A DNA stretch of 8,560 bases from DAMCAP01 sp964370205 (GCA_964370205.1 CAYJIK010000082.1:1-8560), one strand, 5' to 3'; shown: positions 1 to 5,894, counted from the stretch's first letter. Notes: a model not told the origin generated them from the letters alone. Numbers and translations: made by a program.

Positions 1-650
1 CCTATGTTCATAAGCTCCAAAGCGTCAAGTGCAGAACGTCCATTGTGAGCAGAGGCGGCATGTGCGGAGATGCCGTTGAATTTATAAGACACCTGATAGT
101 TTGCGTTTGACGAGCCTGTATGAACCGCTGTAGTAGAACCGGGGTGCCATGTTATAGCGACATCGCAGTTATCAAACACGCCCTCACGAGCCATAAACGC
201 CTTGCCGGAGCCGCCTTCCTCGCCCGGGCAACCATACAATATAACTGTACCTGACTTGCCTGTAGCTTCAAGGTAGTTCTTAACTGCAAGTGCCGCACCG
301 TATGCCGCCGCACCGAGGCTGTTATGGCCGCAACCATGACCAGGTTCGCCGTCGACAATTGGTGTTTTGGTAGGACAACCACCCTGCTGGCTTAGTCCTG
401 AAAGTGCGTCATACTCAGCCAGCAGACCTATAACAGGCTTGCCGCTACCGTAAGTGCCTGTAAAAGCGGTAGGGACATCGCCCACGCCAACTTCTACTTC
501 GAAGCCTTCCTCTTTTAGATGGTGGACAAACAGATCCACCGACTTAAACTCGGCGAAGGCAGTCTCTGCATAGTCCCAAATTTTGTCGTTAAGGTCGAGT
601 ATACGCTCCTTTGATAGTTCTATGGACTGTATTGCTTGCTGTTTTGTCAT
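1..650 (-). CDS. abgB: AbgB-like M20 family amidohydrolase (C-terminus beyond window edge)
   Basis: The first 216 residues of a zinc-type M20 peptidase/amidohydrolase are visible; the gene runs off the window at position 1. The ATG at 650 follows an AGAAAGGAAG Shine-Dalgarno at good spacing. Visible motifs are GLLAEYDALSGLSQQ (about 75-89), GHGCGHNSLG (104-113, metal-binding His/Cys region) and GCPGEEGGSGKAFM (140-153, the Glu-Glu catalytic/metal pair). The start of the lid/dimerisation domain (YKFNGISAHAAS, from about 189) contains the His conserved in that domain. These match E. coli AbgB, the p-aminobenzoyl-glutamate hydrolase subunit, which is about 480 residues long, so roughly half is missing here. 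No abgA partner is visible; it could lie beyond the edge or be absent. The gene sits downstream of the iorB terminator and probably has its own promoter. The family call is firm; the substrate is not, and it may be another aryl- or acyl-amino-acid amide. Confidence 0.88.
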   Translation of the reverse strand, partial: MTKQQAIQSIELSKERILDLNDKIWDYAETAFAEFKSVDLFVHHLKEEGFEVEVGVGDVPTAFTGTYGSGKPVIGLLAEYDALSGLSQQGGCPTKTPIVDGEPGHGCGHNSLGAAAYGAALAVKNYLEATGKSGTVILYGCPGEEGGSGKAFMAREGVFDNCDVAITWHPGSTTAVHTGSSNANYQVSYKFNGISAHAASAHNGRSALDALELMNI

Positions 651-724
651 GATGTTCGCTTCCTTTCTAAGTTAGTATGTGAGTTTGAAAATGTGAAGGA
701 GAGCATGGGTGTTCAGCGCTCTCT

Positions 725-753
725 TATGTAACTGAGTTAATACATTAACGCAA
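725..753 (-). promoter_or_regulatory. Weak candidate promoter for the AbgB-like gene
   Basis: Reading the minus strand, TTGCGT (753-748), a 17-base spacer and TACATA (730-725) make a poor but correctly spaced sigma-A-like promoter, about 75 bases before the start codon. Each hexamer matches only about three of six consensus bases. It is proposed because the gene lies after a terminator and needs a promoter, and because a dyad fills the spacer as a repressor site would. The prediction is weak. Confidence 0.3.
736..749. promoter_or_regulatory. Rex-like operator dyad
   Basis: GTTAATACATTAAC is a perfect 6-2-6 inverted repeat. It contains GTTAA-N4-TTAAC, the core of the known Rex operator consensus TTGTTAANNNNTTAACAA. 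The outer TT and AA of the consensus are not present (GA and GC here). It lies inside the spacer of the candidate promoter for the downstream M20 gene. Rex is a redox (NADH/NAD+) repressor in Firmicutes. Assigning this site to Rex is inference; the palindrome itself is seen directly. Confidence 0.4.
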
Positions 754-792
754 AAGGGTAGTCAAAGCCCCTTGGGACTTCGACCACCCTTT
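752..792 (-). terminator. Intrinsic terminator after iorB
   Basis: On the minus strand a 15-bp stem pairs 792-778 with 767-753, with two G-U wobbles, around a 10-base loop, and begins 7 bases beyond the iorB stop codon. The trailing T run is short (four T, three of them also paired), so it is a moderate rather than strong terminator. On the plus strand the two wobbles would be A-C mismatches, which supports function for minus-strand transcripts and marks the end of the iorA-iorB unit. Confidence 0.72.
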
Positions 793-799
793 ATGCCGA

Positions 800-1372
800 C
801 TACTTCGCCAGTTCTTTGCCTCTTTCGAGAGCCTTTATGTTTATGTCCACAAACTGAGGACGGACGTTATTCTTGATAACAGTTGCCCAGTCTATGTCGG
901 AAAGACCTATCTGCCCAACAGCCGCACCGAGTAGCAACACGTTCATAACTCTACCGTTACCCAGTAGTTCTGCTTCGTGGGCGGCGTTTATGACAGTGGT
1001 GTTAGCACGTGCTTTAAGCGTGTCCACGATACCTTCAGGGTATGCAGTACCTGAAGACAGCATCGGCATGGACGGTAATCTGTGGTTGTTCACGATTATA
1101 CTGCCGTCAGGCTTTAGGTAGGACACCCAACGCAGTGCTTCCATTGTTTCAAAGGACAGTAGCAGATCCGCTCCACCAAGCTCTATGACAGGAGAGTAGA
1201 CCTTCTCACCGTAACGCACCTGAGAGGACACTGAACCGCCACGCTGGCTCATTCCGTGTATCTCACTCATCTTAACATCGTAACCTGCCTCCATAAGGCC
1301 TGTGGTAAGTAGCTTACTGGCAAGGATAGTACCCTGACCACCCACGCCGACTAAAAGTATACTCTTGCTCAT
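800..1372 (-). CDS. iorB: Indolepyruvate:ferredoxin oxidoreductase beta subunit
   Basis: This 190-residue protein is the small (beta) subunit of the 2-oxoacid:ferredoxin oxidoreductase that converts indolepyruvate and related aryl-pyruvates, CoA and oxidised ferredoxin to arylacetyl-CoA, CO2 and reduced ferredoxin in the cytoplasm. It is the pyruvate-ferredoxin-oxidoreductase gamma-type domain. The N-terminal glycine-rich GVGGQGT (about 9-15) and SEIHGMSQRGGSV (about 36-48) are hallmark motifs, and the length is normal for IorB. The ATG shares its A with the TAA stop of iorA (TAATG), and the ribosome site AGAGGGGG lies within the end of iorA, so the subunits are probably translationally coupled. 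The stop is TAG at 800-802, followed by an intrinsic terminator. The identification is secure. Substrate preference among indole-, phenyl- and hydroxyphenyl-pyruvate cannot be read from the sequence. Confidence 0.95.
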   Translation of the reverse strand: MSKSILLVGVGGQGTILASKLLTTGLMEAGYDVKMSEIHGMSQRGGSVSSQVRYGEKVYSPVIELGGADLLLSFETMEALRWVSYLKPDGSIIVNNHRLPSMPMLSSGTAYPEGIVDTLKARANTTVINAAHEAELLGNGRVMNVLLLGAAVGQIGLSDIDWATVIKNNVRPQFVDINIKALERGKELAK

Positions 1373-3153
1373 TACTTAACCCCCTCTGAAATAGCTTTTA
1401 CAGGGCATATCTGCGCACATACCGAACAGCCGACACACTGTGCCTTGTCGATAGTTGCCTTCTTGGTTTCAGAATCAAGTGACAGTGCAGGGCATCCGCA
1501 CTTTAAGCACATTTTACATCCGACGCACTTTGCACTATCCACCGAGAACTTTGCTGTAAACGCACCGGGGAAGTCCGCCTTATCTCTTTCAGAGAACTTC
1601 TTCAGCACACAAGGCCAACGTGTGATGATAACGGACGGCTCGTCCAGTGACATCGCCCACTTGATCGCTTCACGAGTAGCGGTGATGTCATTTGGGTTTA
1701 CAACACGCATATTCTTTATACCACAAGCGGTGACAAGTGGCTCTATCTCGGTTATCGGTGAGTCTGTACCCATAGCGGTAAAGCCTGTGCCGGGGTTTTC
1801 CTGGTGACCTGTCATACCTGTAATGCGGTTGTCCATTATGACTGTGATGGTCTTGGACTGGTTGTAAACTACGTCAAGTAGCGAGTTTACACCTGTGTGG
1901 AAAAAGGTGGAGTCGCCTATAACCGAGATAACTCGTGTATTGCAACCTTCCTTCATGTCAAACACCTTCTGCGCTCCGTGACCTGCCGATATACTTGCGC
2001 CCATACACATATTAAAGTCCATGGCGTTGTAAGGCGGTGCAAAGCCGAGGGTGTAACAGCCGATGTCGCCCGCTATCATAACGTCCTTAAGCTTACCCAG
2101 CTCAAAGAATATACCTCTGTGTGGGCAACCTGCGCAGAGTATCGGAGGACGTGGGTAGACGTCGCTCTCATCACATGGCGCAACAGGCAATGTTTCGCCG
2201 TAGATAGCTTTACGGATAACGTCGGGGGTCATCTCGCCGTAGGGAGGAAGAACGTCCTTGCCTATTGGCGAAAAACCGAGTATCTTCACGACATTCTCGA
2301 TGATAGGGTCATTCTCCTCAATTATGTAAATCTTATCTACCTTTTCACAGAACTCTTTTATAAGCTTTGTGGGGTAGGGATAGGTAAAGCCGAGCTTTAA
2401 GTAGGAAACATCATCACCAAAAACCTCTTTAGCGTAGTAATGACATAGTCCGCTTGAAATTACACCGATTTTAGTGTCAGCGTATGTAGCGAAGTTTAGT
2501 GGGGATTTCTCTGAGTACTCGGTCAGGTCGTTTGTGCGCTTTTCAACTTTAACACGCATAAGACGTGAATTAGCAGGGACGGTCATGTACTTTGCTACAT
2601 CTTTTACATAGTCCTTAATCGGCACTTCTGTGCGTGGAAGACATTCAACGATGCCTTTTGAATGACATACACGTGTTGTCATGCGGACAAGCACAGGTGT
2701 GTCAAACTGCTCGCTCACTTCAAAAGCAATCTTTATCATGTCCTTACATTCCTGACTGGAGGCAGGCTCTAGCATTGGAATCTTAGCAAAGGGAGCGATG
2801 TTGCGGTTGTCCTGCTCGTTTTGAGAGGAGTGCTGTCCCGGCTCGTCTGCTGTTACGAGTACCATACCACCGTTTATACCTGTGTACGCCACTGTGAACA
2901 GTGGGTCTGCCGCTACGTTAACGCCCACGTGCTTCATGGAGGCCATAGCACGTCCGCCTGCGATAGCCGCACCGATTACAGCCTCAAGCGCTACTTTCTC
3001 ATTTGGCGCCCATTCGGAGTAGATCTCTTTGTAGGTGGAGATGTTCTCCAGTATCTCGGTGCTGGGAGTTCCCGGGTATGCCGAACAAAACACAACGCCC
3101 GCTTCAAATGCGCCACGAGCGATAGCTTCGTTACCGGTCATCAGTTGTTTCAT
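1372..3153 (-). CDS. iorA: Indolepyruvate:ferredoxin oxidoreductase alpha subunit
   Basis: This is the large catalytic subunit, carrying thiamine diphosphate and iron-sulfur clusters, that decarboxylates aryl-pyruvates to arylacetyl-CoA with ferredoxin reduction. Using the ATG at 3153 (593 residues), landmarks are YPGTPSTE (26-33), ADEPGQHSSQNEQDNR (102-117), the IorA-type CAGCPHRG (340-347), GDIGCYTLG (362-370), the ThDP/Mg segment starting GDSTF (413) and ending near DN (441-442), and a C-terminal 2[4Fe-4S] ferredoxin domain. Cluster one uses C543, C546, C549 and C554 before Pro, with an additional C552. Cluster two uses C573, C576, C579 and C583. An in-frame ATG at 3162 directly abuts the AGAAAGGA ribosome site with no spacer, whereas 3153 gives a 9-base gap and MKQLMTGNEAIARG, so 3153 is preferred. 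No intrinsic terminator separates it from upstream ptb. Confidence 0.95.
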   Translation of the reverse strand: MKQLMTGNEAIARGAFEAGVVFCSAYPGTPSTEILENISTYKEIYSEWAPNEKVALEAVIGAAIAGGRAMASMKHVGVNVAADPLFTVAYTGINGGMVLVTADEPGQHSSQNEQDNRNIAPFAKIPMLEPASSQECKDMIKIAFEVSEQFDTPVLVRMTTRVCHSKGIVECLPRTEVPIKDYVKDVAKYMTVPANSRLMRVKVEKRTNDLTEYSEKSPLNFATYADTKIGVISSGLCHYYAKEVFGDDVSYLKLGFTYPYPTKLIKEFCEKVDKIYIIEENDPIIENVVKILGFSPIGKDVLPPYGEMTPDVIRKAIYGETLPVAPCDESDVYPRPPILCAGCPHRGIFFELGKLKDVMIAGDIGCYTLGFAPPYNAMDFNMCMGASISAGHGAQKVFDMKEGCNTRVISVIGDSTFFHTGVNSLLDVVYNQSKTITVIMDNRITGMTGHQENPGTGFTAMGTDSPITEIEPLVTACGIKNMRVVNPNDITATREAIKWAMSLDEPSVIITRWPCVLKKFSERDKADFPGAFTAKFSVDSAKCVGCKMCLKCGCPALSLDSETKKATIDKAQCVGCSVCAQICPVKAISEGVK

Positions 3154-3223
3154 TGTAACCATTCCTTTCTATATTAAGTGAAAAGATAACTGTGCTTTGA
3201 TAACAATTTCAGTATTCGGATCT

Positions 3224-3267
3224 ATTTAGAAGCGGTCATGGCAAGCCATGACCCCACACCTCTAAAT
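3224..3267. repeat. Two-tier hairpin between ptb and iorA
   Basis: A 9-bp perfect stem, GGTCATGGC (3234-3242) against GCCATGACC (3245-3253) with only AA between, is enclosed by a second perfect 7-bp stem, ATTTAGA (3224-3230) against TCTAAAT (3261-3267). An asymmetric internal loop of 3 and 7 bases separates them. No T tract follows on either strand, so it is not a standard intrinsic terminator. It lies in the 169-base gap between the ptb stop and the preferred iorA start. It could stabilise or process the ptb-iorAB message, or be a copy of a dispersed palindromic element. Confidence 0.7.
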
Positions 3268-3322
3268 GTTGGTAACATAACCACATAAAGCAGTATCCCT
3301 ATGTAAATGCTATATGATACCT

Positions 3323-4225
3323 TTATTTACAGCTAGCCGCACATATTACGATGGACAGCAGTTTTTCGTCTGCCGTCGCACCTCTTGAGGTCAGCACTAT
3401 CGGAACTTTTGCTCCGAGTATACAACCCGCCATGCGAGCGTTTGCCATGTATAAAAGCCCCTTAGCAAGCAGGTTGCCGGAAGCTATGTTCGGTACCAGC
3501 ATAAGGTCAGGCGAGCCTGTTACAGGGCTTTTGTATCCCTTGATTTCCGCCGACTCGGTGCTGATAGCAAGGTCAAACGAGATGGGGCCTTCTACGATAC
3601 AGTCGCCAAATGCGCCTTCTGCCCCCATCTTTTTAAGAGCGGCGGCATCTTCTGTCTCCGGCATTTTATCTGTAACATTCTCGACGGCTGTCATAACAGC
3701 TACCTTTGGCTGTTCGCAACCGAGGCGCTGTAGGAAGTCCACGGAGTTCATTATCATGTCTTTCTTTGTGCCGAGGTCAGGCTGTATTATCATGCCTGCG
3801 TCGGTTAGAGCAAGCAGTTTGTGGTATGCAGGTATTTCAAGTAGTGAAAAATGGTTCATCAGCTTATCTGTACGTATACCTGTTTCACGGTTGAGTACAG
3901 CGGATAGCAGTGTGCCTGTGCCGATAGCACCTTTCATAAGAAAGTCGCCGTTACCCAGGCGTATCTGCTCGACTGCACGGAAAGCTGAGTCCTCGTCGGT
4001 GTCAGCATGGATGATGTTTGCAGGGTTGATGTCTGTGCCCAGCTCTTTGCCTATCGCAATAATGTCCTGCGACCTACCAACTAAAAGGTAGTTTACAATG
4101 CCGTCCGCTGTCGCATTCAGTACCGCCTCAAGTGCATGGTGGTCATGTGCCGCCGCAACTACAACCTTCTTGGTCGCATTGCTGGACAGGCTTTTAATCA
4201 AACTGTTAAAGTCTTTAATGCCCAT
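3323..4225 (-). CDS. ptb: Phosphate butyryltransferase family protein
   Basis: A 300-residue protein of the phosphate acetyl/butyryltransferase family, which catalyses acyl-CoA + Pi to acyl-phosphate + CoA; in fermenters the acyl-phosphate then yields ATP through butyrate kinase. Family signatures are FLMKGAIGTGTLLSAVL in the first half and, near the C-terminus, GSPDLMLVPNIASGNLLAKG and MAGCILGAKVPIVLTSRGA. The length matches Ptb. An ATG at 4234 abuts the AGAGAGGA ribosome site with no gap; the in-frame ATG at 4225 (MGIKDFNSLIK) lies 9 bases away and is preferred. A strong promoter sits at 4261-4289. No butyrate kinase gene accompanies it here; iorA follows instead, with no visible terminator between. 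The usual substrate would be butyryl-CoA, but branched-chain or arylacetyl-CoA is plausible from context. An annotator might write phosphate acetyltransferase; the layout fits Ptb better. Confidence 0.88.
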   Translation of the reverse strand: MGIKDFNSLIKSLSSNATKKVVVAAAHDHHALEAVLNATADGIVNYLLVGRSQDIIAIGKELGTDINPANIIHADTDEDSAFRAVEQIRLGNGDFLMKGAIGTGTLLSAVLNRETGIRTDKLMNHFSLLEIPAYHKLLALTDAGMIIQPDLGTKKDMIMNSVDFLQRLGCEQPKVAVMTAVENVTDKMPETEDAAALKKMGAEGAFGDCIVEGPISFDLAISTESAEIKGYKSPVTGSPDLMLVPNIASGNLLAKGLLYMANARMAGCILGAKVPIVLTSRGATADEKLLSIVICAASCK

Positions 4226-4255
4226 GTTTTTCATTCCTCTCTTATAAAAAATCTT

Positions 4256-4361
4256 CTACTATTTTATCATGTTTTACAGTTTATAGCAAGGAATAGTAGG
4301 CACTTTTATCTGCAATAAAGCTACAAAAATAAAGCGTACAATCAGTTAAGATGCCTACTAT
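4256..4361. repeat. Three CTACTAT elements around the ptb promoter
   Basis: CTACTAT occurs at 4256-4262, in inverted orientation (ATAGTAG) at 4293-4299, and again at 4355-4361. The last two are extended into perfect 10-base inverted arms, ATAGTAGGCA (4293-4302) and TGCCTACTAT (4352-4361). The first copy overlaps the downstream edge of the -10 hexamer, and the second starts three bases upstream of the -35. That placement suits binding sites of a regulator controlling ptb, perhaps by looping. A stem formed by the two 10-base arms is an alternative. The repeats are seen; the function is inferred. Confidence 0.5.
4261..4289 (-). promoter_or_regulatory. ptb(-iorAB) promoter, extended -10
   Basis: On the minus strand TTGCTA (4289-4284), exactly 17 bases, then TAAAAT (4266-4261), preceded by the TG of an extended -10 (TGATAAAAT). 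Transcription would start near 4254, leaving a short leader of about 30 bases before the ptb ATG at 4225. It is the only convincing promoter seen upstream of ptb, iorA and iorB, so it likely drives all three. Confidence 0.75.
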
Positions 4362-4713
4362 GAATAAGAAATGTCTGTTTTTACTGAAAACACTATTCTA
4401 TTCAATAAACTTTCAACTCTGAATGTTCTGAATATATAATTCATAATTTACATCAATTGCCATATTTCTCAAAAACACACCTATATTGCAGTTTGTGAGC
4501 GTAGTTATCAACTAATTCAACGGACATTTCCAGATGCGTATGTGGAAAACTCGGTTGAAAGTGTTGAAAACCGTTAAAAAAGCTACCATTTACGGCGTTT
4601 ATTCAGTGGTGTGAATTGTTTAAATTGTGACGAGCAAAATATTCATTTTGAATATTTATTCATGTTGCGTGTGCTTAGGACAGTTCTAATGAGCTAAAGA
4701 ATGCCGTTAGCCT
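4362..4713. other. AT-rich non-coding gap between pyrF and the ptb promoter region
   Basis: About 350 bases with no supported gene on either strand. The longest starts give peptides of only 20-25 residues with no ribosome site. It contains the palindrome at 4637-4657, a weak 5-bp stem just after the pyrF stop (about 4692-4712), a short direct repeat of GTTGAAA near 4554-4569, and two DnaA-box-like nonamers near 4505 and 4540. No convincing intrinsic terminator for pyrF is visible here. An unrecognised small RNA or control region is possible, but nothing specific identifies one. Confidence 0.6.
4637..4657. repeat. AT-rich perfect palindrome downstream of pyrF
   Basis: AAATATTCA (4637-4645), TTT, then TGAATATTT (4649-4657) is a perfect 9-bp inverted repeat with a 3-base loop, about 57 bases beyond the pyrF stop. 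It is all A/T except one pair and lacks a clean following T run. It would be a weak transcript end at best, and could instead be a protein-binding palindrome. Confidence 0.45.
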
Positions 4714-5622
4714 TTATATCGCAGAGAACAAGTCTTTTGTCATGGCGATTGCCGCTTCGCGGGCAGCTTCTGCATGGAATTTATCGCTCTTTTTCCATGC
4801 AGTGATTATACCACGGGACGAGTTGATTATAGCGCCTCTGCCGTTACTGTCAAACGCCTGTGCAACGTCCTTAGCAGTGCCACCCTGTGCGCCATACCCG
4901 GGGACAAGGAAGAAAGTGTGCGGAAGGAGCTTTCTAAGTGCTGTCAGTTGCTCGGGGTAAGTAGCTCCCACAACCGCTCCGACAGGAGAGTAGCCGTACT
5001 CACCAAAGCCACACTCCGCTCCCAAGCTTTCGCAAAGCAAACCCATATGCTCGTAGATAGGTCTACCGTCCACAAGTTTGTCCTGAAGTTCACCCGATGA
5101 AGGGTTGGACGTTTTTACAAGAACGAAAATGCCCTTATCAAAGTCTGCACACTGCTGTAGACAGGGTTTTATACCGTCGCTACCCAAGTAGCCGTTTACG
5201 GTGAGTGCATCTCCGTCAAAGGCGGTGAAAGTGTTGCTGTTTACAGTTGTATTGCCTAGGTGAGCTGTCGAGTATGCCGACATGGTAGAGCCGATATCGT
5301 TCCGCTTAGCATCGGTCACGACAAACAACCCCTTCTGTTTAGCGTACTCGATTGTCTGTGAAAGCACTCGCATACCTTCCCAACCGAATGCCTCGTAATA
5401 GGCAACCTGCGGTTTAACGGCAGGGACAACGTCGTGTATAGCGTCGATAATCTCGACGTTAAAGCGTAGCAACGCTTCCGCCGCCGCTTTCATGGTGTTG
5501 CCGTGCTTTGCAAACATATCACTTTTGATATTGTCGGGGATATAGTCGAGCGTGGGGTCTAACCCTACCACCACAGGGCTTTTTAACAAGTCTATACGCT
5601 TAATCAGTCTATCAAATGACAT
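4714..5622 (-). CDS. pyrF: Orotidine 5'-phosphate decarboxylase, type 2
   Basis: This 302-residue cytoplasmic enzyme catalyses the last step of UMP synthesis, decarboxylating orotidine 5'-monophosphate. It is the longer type 2 form: the catalytic signature is DAKRNDIGS (104-112), rather than the DxKxxDIPNT type of the short form. Other family landmarks are VGLDPTLDYIP near the N-terminus (19-29), AVKPQ (68-72), the phosphate-binding PGYGAQGG (241-248) and INSSRGI (266-272). The ATG at 5622 follows AAAGGA with an 8-base gap, and the length is typical. It stands alone in this window, with no pyrE or pyrD neighbour, and has its own strong promoter (5726-5754). A leader of about 97 nt carries an intrinsic terminator ahead of the start, so regulation by attenuation is likely. 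The identification is secure. Confidence 0.96.
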   Translation of the reverse strand: MSFDRLIKRIDLLKSPVVVGLDPTLDYIPDNIKSDMFAKHGNTMKAAAEALLRFNVEIIDAIHDVVPAVKPQVAYYEAFGWEGMRVLSQTIEYAKQKGLFVVTDAKRNDIGSTMSAYSTAHLGNTTVNSNTFTAFDGDALTVNGYLGSDGIKPCLQQCADFDKGIFVLVKTSNPSSGELQDKLVDGRPIYEHMGLLCESLGAECGFGEYGYSPVGAVVGATYPEQLTALRKLLPHTFFLVPGYGAQGGTAKDVAQAFDSNGRGAIINSSRGIITAWKKSDKFHAEAAREAAIAMTKDLFSAI

Positions 5623-5648
5623 AGTAACAGTCCTTTCTTAATTTACGC

Positions 5649-5680
5649 AAAAAAATACACCCACCAAACCATGGCGGGTA
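5649..5680 (-). terminator. Attenuator terminator in the pyrF leader
   Basis: On the minus strand ACCCGCCA (5679-5672) pairs with TGGTGGGT (5666-5659) around a 5-base loop, with one G-U wobble. It is followed after three bases by a run of seven T (5655-5649). It lies between the pyrF promoter and the pyrF start codon, so it would stop transcripts before the gene. An alternative stem, GGTAA (5697-5693) with TTACC (5681-5677), takes bases of its left arm. An earlier stem, CACCTT (5718-5713) with AAGGTG (5694-5689), competes with that alternative. I do not recognise the PyrR-binding consensus. Confidence 0.75.
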
Positions 5681-5725
5681 ATAACAATCACCTTACCATT
5701 TGTCCGTTTTAAAAGGTGTAATATC

Positions 5726-5754
5726 AGTATAATGTATAGCAGATTGTATGTCAA
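5726..5754 (-). promoter_or_regulatory. pyrF promoter, near consensus
   Basis: On the minus strand a perfect TTGACA (5754-5749), exactly 17 bases, then TATACT (5731-5726). Initiation would fall near 5719, giving a leader of about 97 nt before the pyrF ATG. The closeness to consensus suggests high basal initiation, with control exerted later in the leader. Confidence 0.88.
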
Positions 5755-5757
5755 GGC

Positions 5758-5805
5758 GGTGGGGAAAAGTAGAGGGTTTTTTAGGGGAGGGGAGAGTGAA
5801 AGGTG
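5758..5805. other. Polypurine tract beside the pyrF promoter
   Basis: The plus strand here is almost entirely purine apart from a run of six T. It contains four G runs (5761-5764, 5774-5776, 5784-5787, 5789-5792) separated by 9, 7 and 1 bases. It begins a few bases upstream of the pyrF -35. The spacing is close to a G-quadruplex pattern, but one loop is longer than the usual limit. No coding sequence is supported across it. Confidence 0.4.
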
Positions 5806-5835
5806 GCGATGGACATTTGCGGGAAGCGTCATACG

Positions 5836-5883
5836 AAAAACAACCCCCTCTGTCAGCGGTAGCTTTACCGTTAACAGAGGGGG
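5836..5883 (-). terminator. Terminator of the surface protein-permease unit
   Basis: On the minus strand CCCCCTCTGT (5883-5874) pairs perfectly with ACAGAGGGGG (5853-5844), and an inner stem CGGTA/TACCG continues above a small internal loop. TTGTTTTT follows. It lies 11 bases beyond the permease stop, so it ends that transcript and insulates pyrF. On the plus strand only a weak T run follows. Confidence 0.9.
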
Positions 5884-5894
5884 AACAGTTTTGT

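Noticed and set aside
699..723. GAGAGC/GCTCTC inverted repeat before the AbgB-like gene
   Set aside because: The stem is only 6 bp with a 13-base loop and no T run; too weak to call a terminator or riboswitch.
3293..3319. GTATC/GATAC inverted repeat just after ptb as a possible terminator
   Set aside because: The 5-bp arms are about 18 bases apart with mismatched interior and no T tract on the minus strand, so readthrough to iorA is more likely.
3351..4091. A 246-codon plus-strand open frame opposite ptb
   Set aside because: It is antisense to a clearly conserved gene, has no ribosome site, and its low-complexity Ser/Pro/Arg-rich composition mirrors the complementary codons.
4360..4422. A 20-residue plus-strand frame starting MNKKCLFLLK, resembling a small hydrophobic peptide
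   Set aside because: There is no ribosome site before the ATG and no promoter seen for it; length and composition are expected by chance in AT-rich DNA.
4500..4550. Two DnaA-box-like nonamers (TTATCAACT near 4506, and TTTTCCACA on the minus strand near 4541) in an AT-rich gap, suggesting an origin
   Set aside because: Only two imperfect boxes, no dnaA, dnaN or other origin-associated gene, and no 13-mer-like array. Chance matches in AT-rich DNA are expected.
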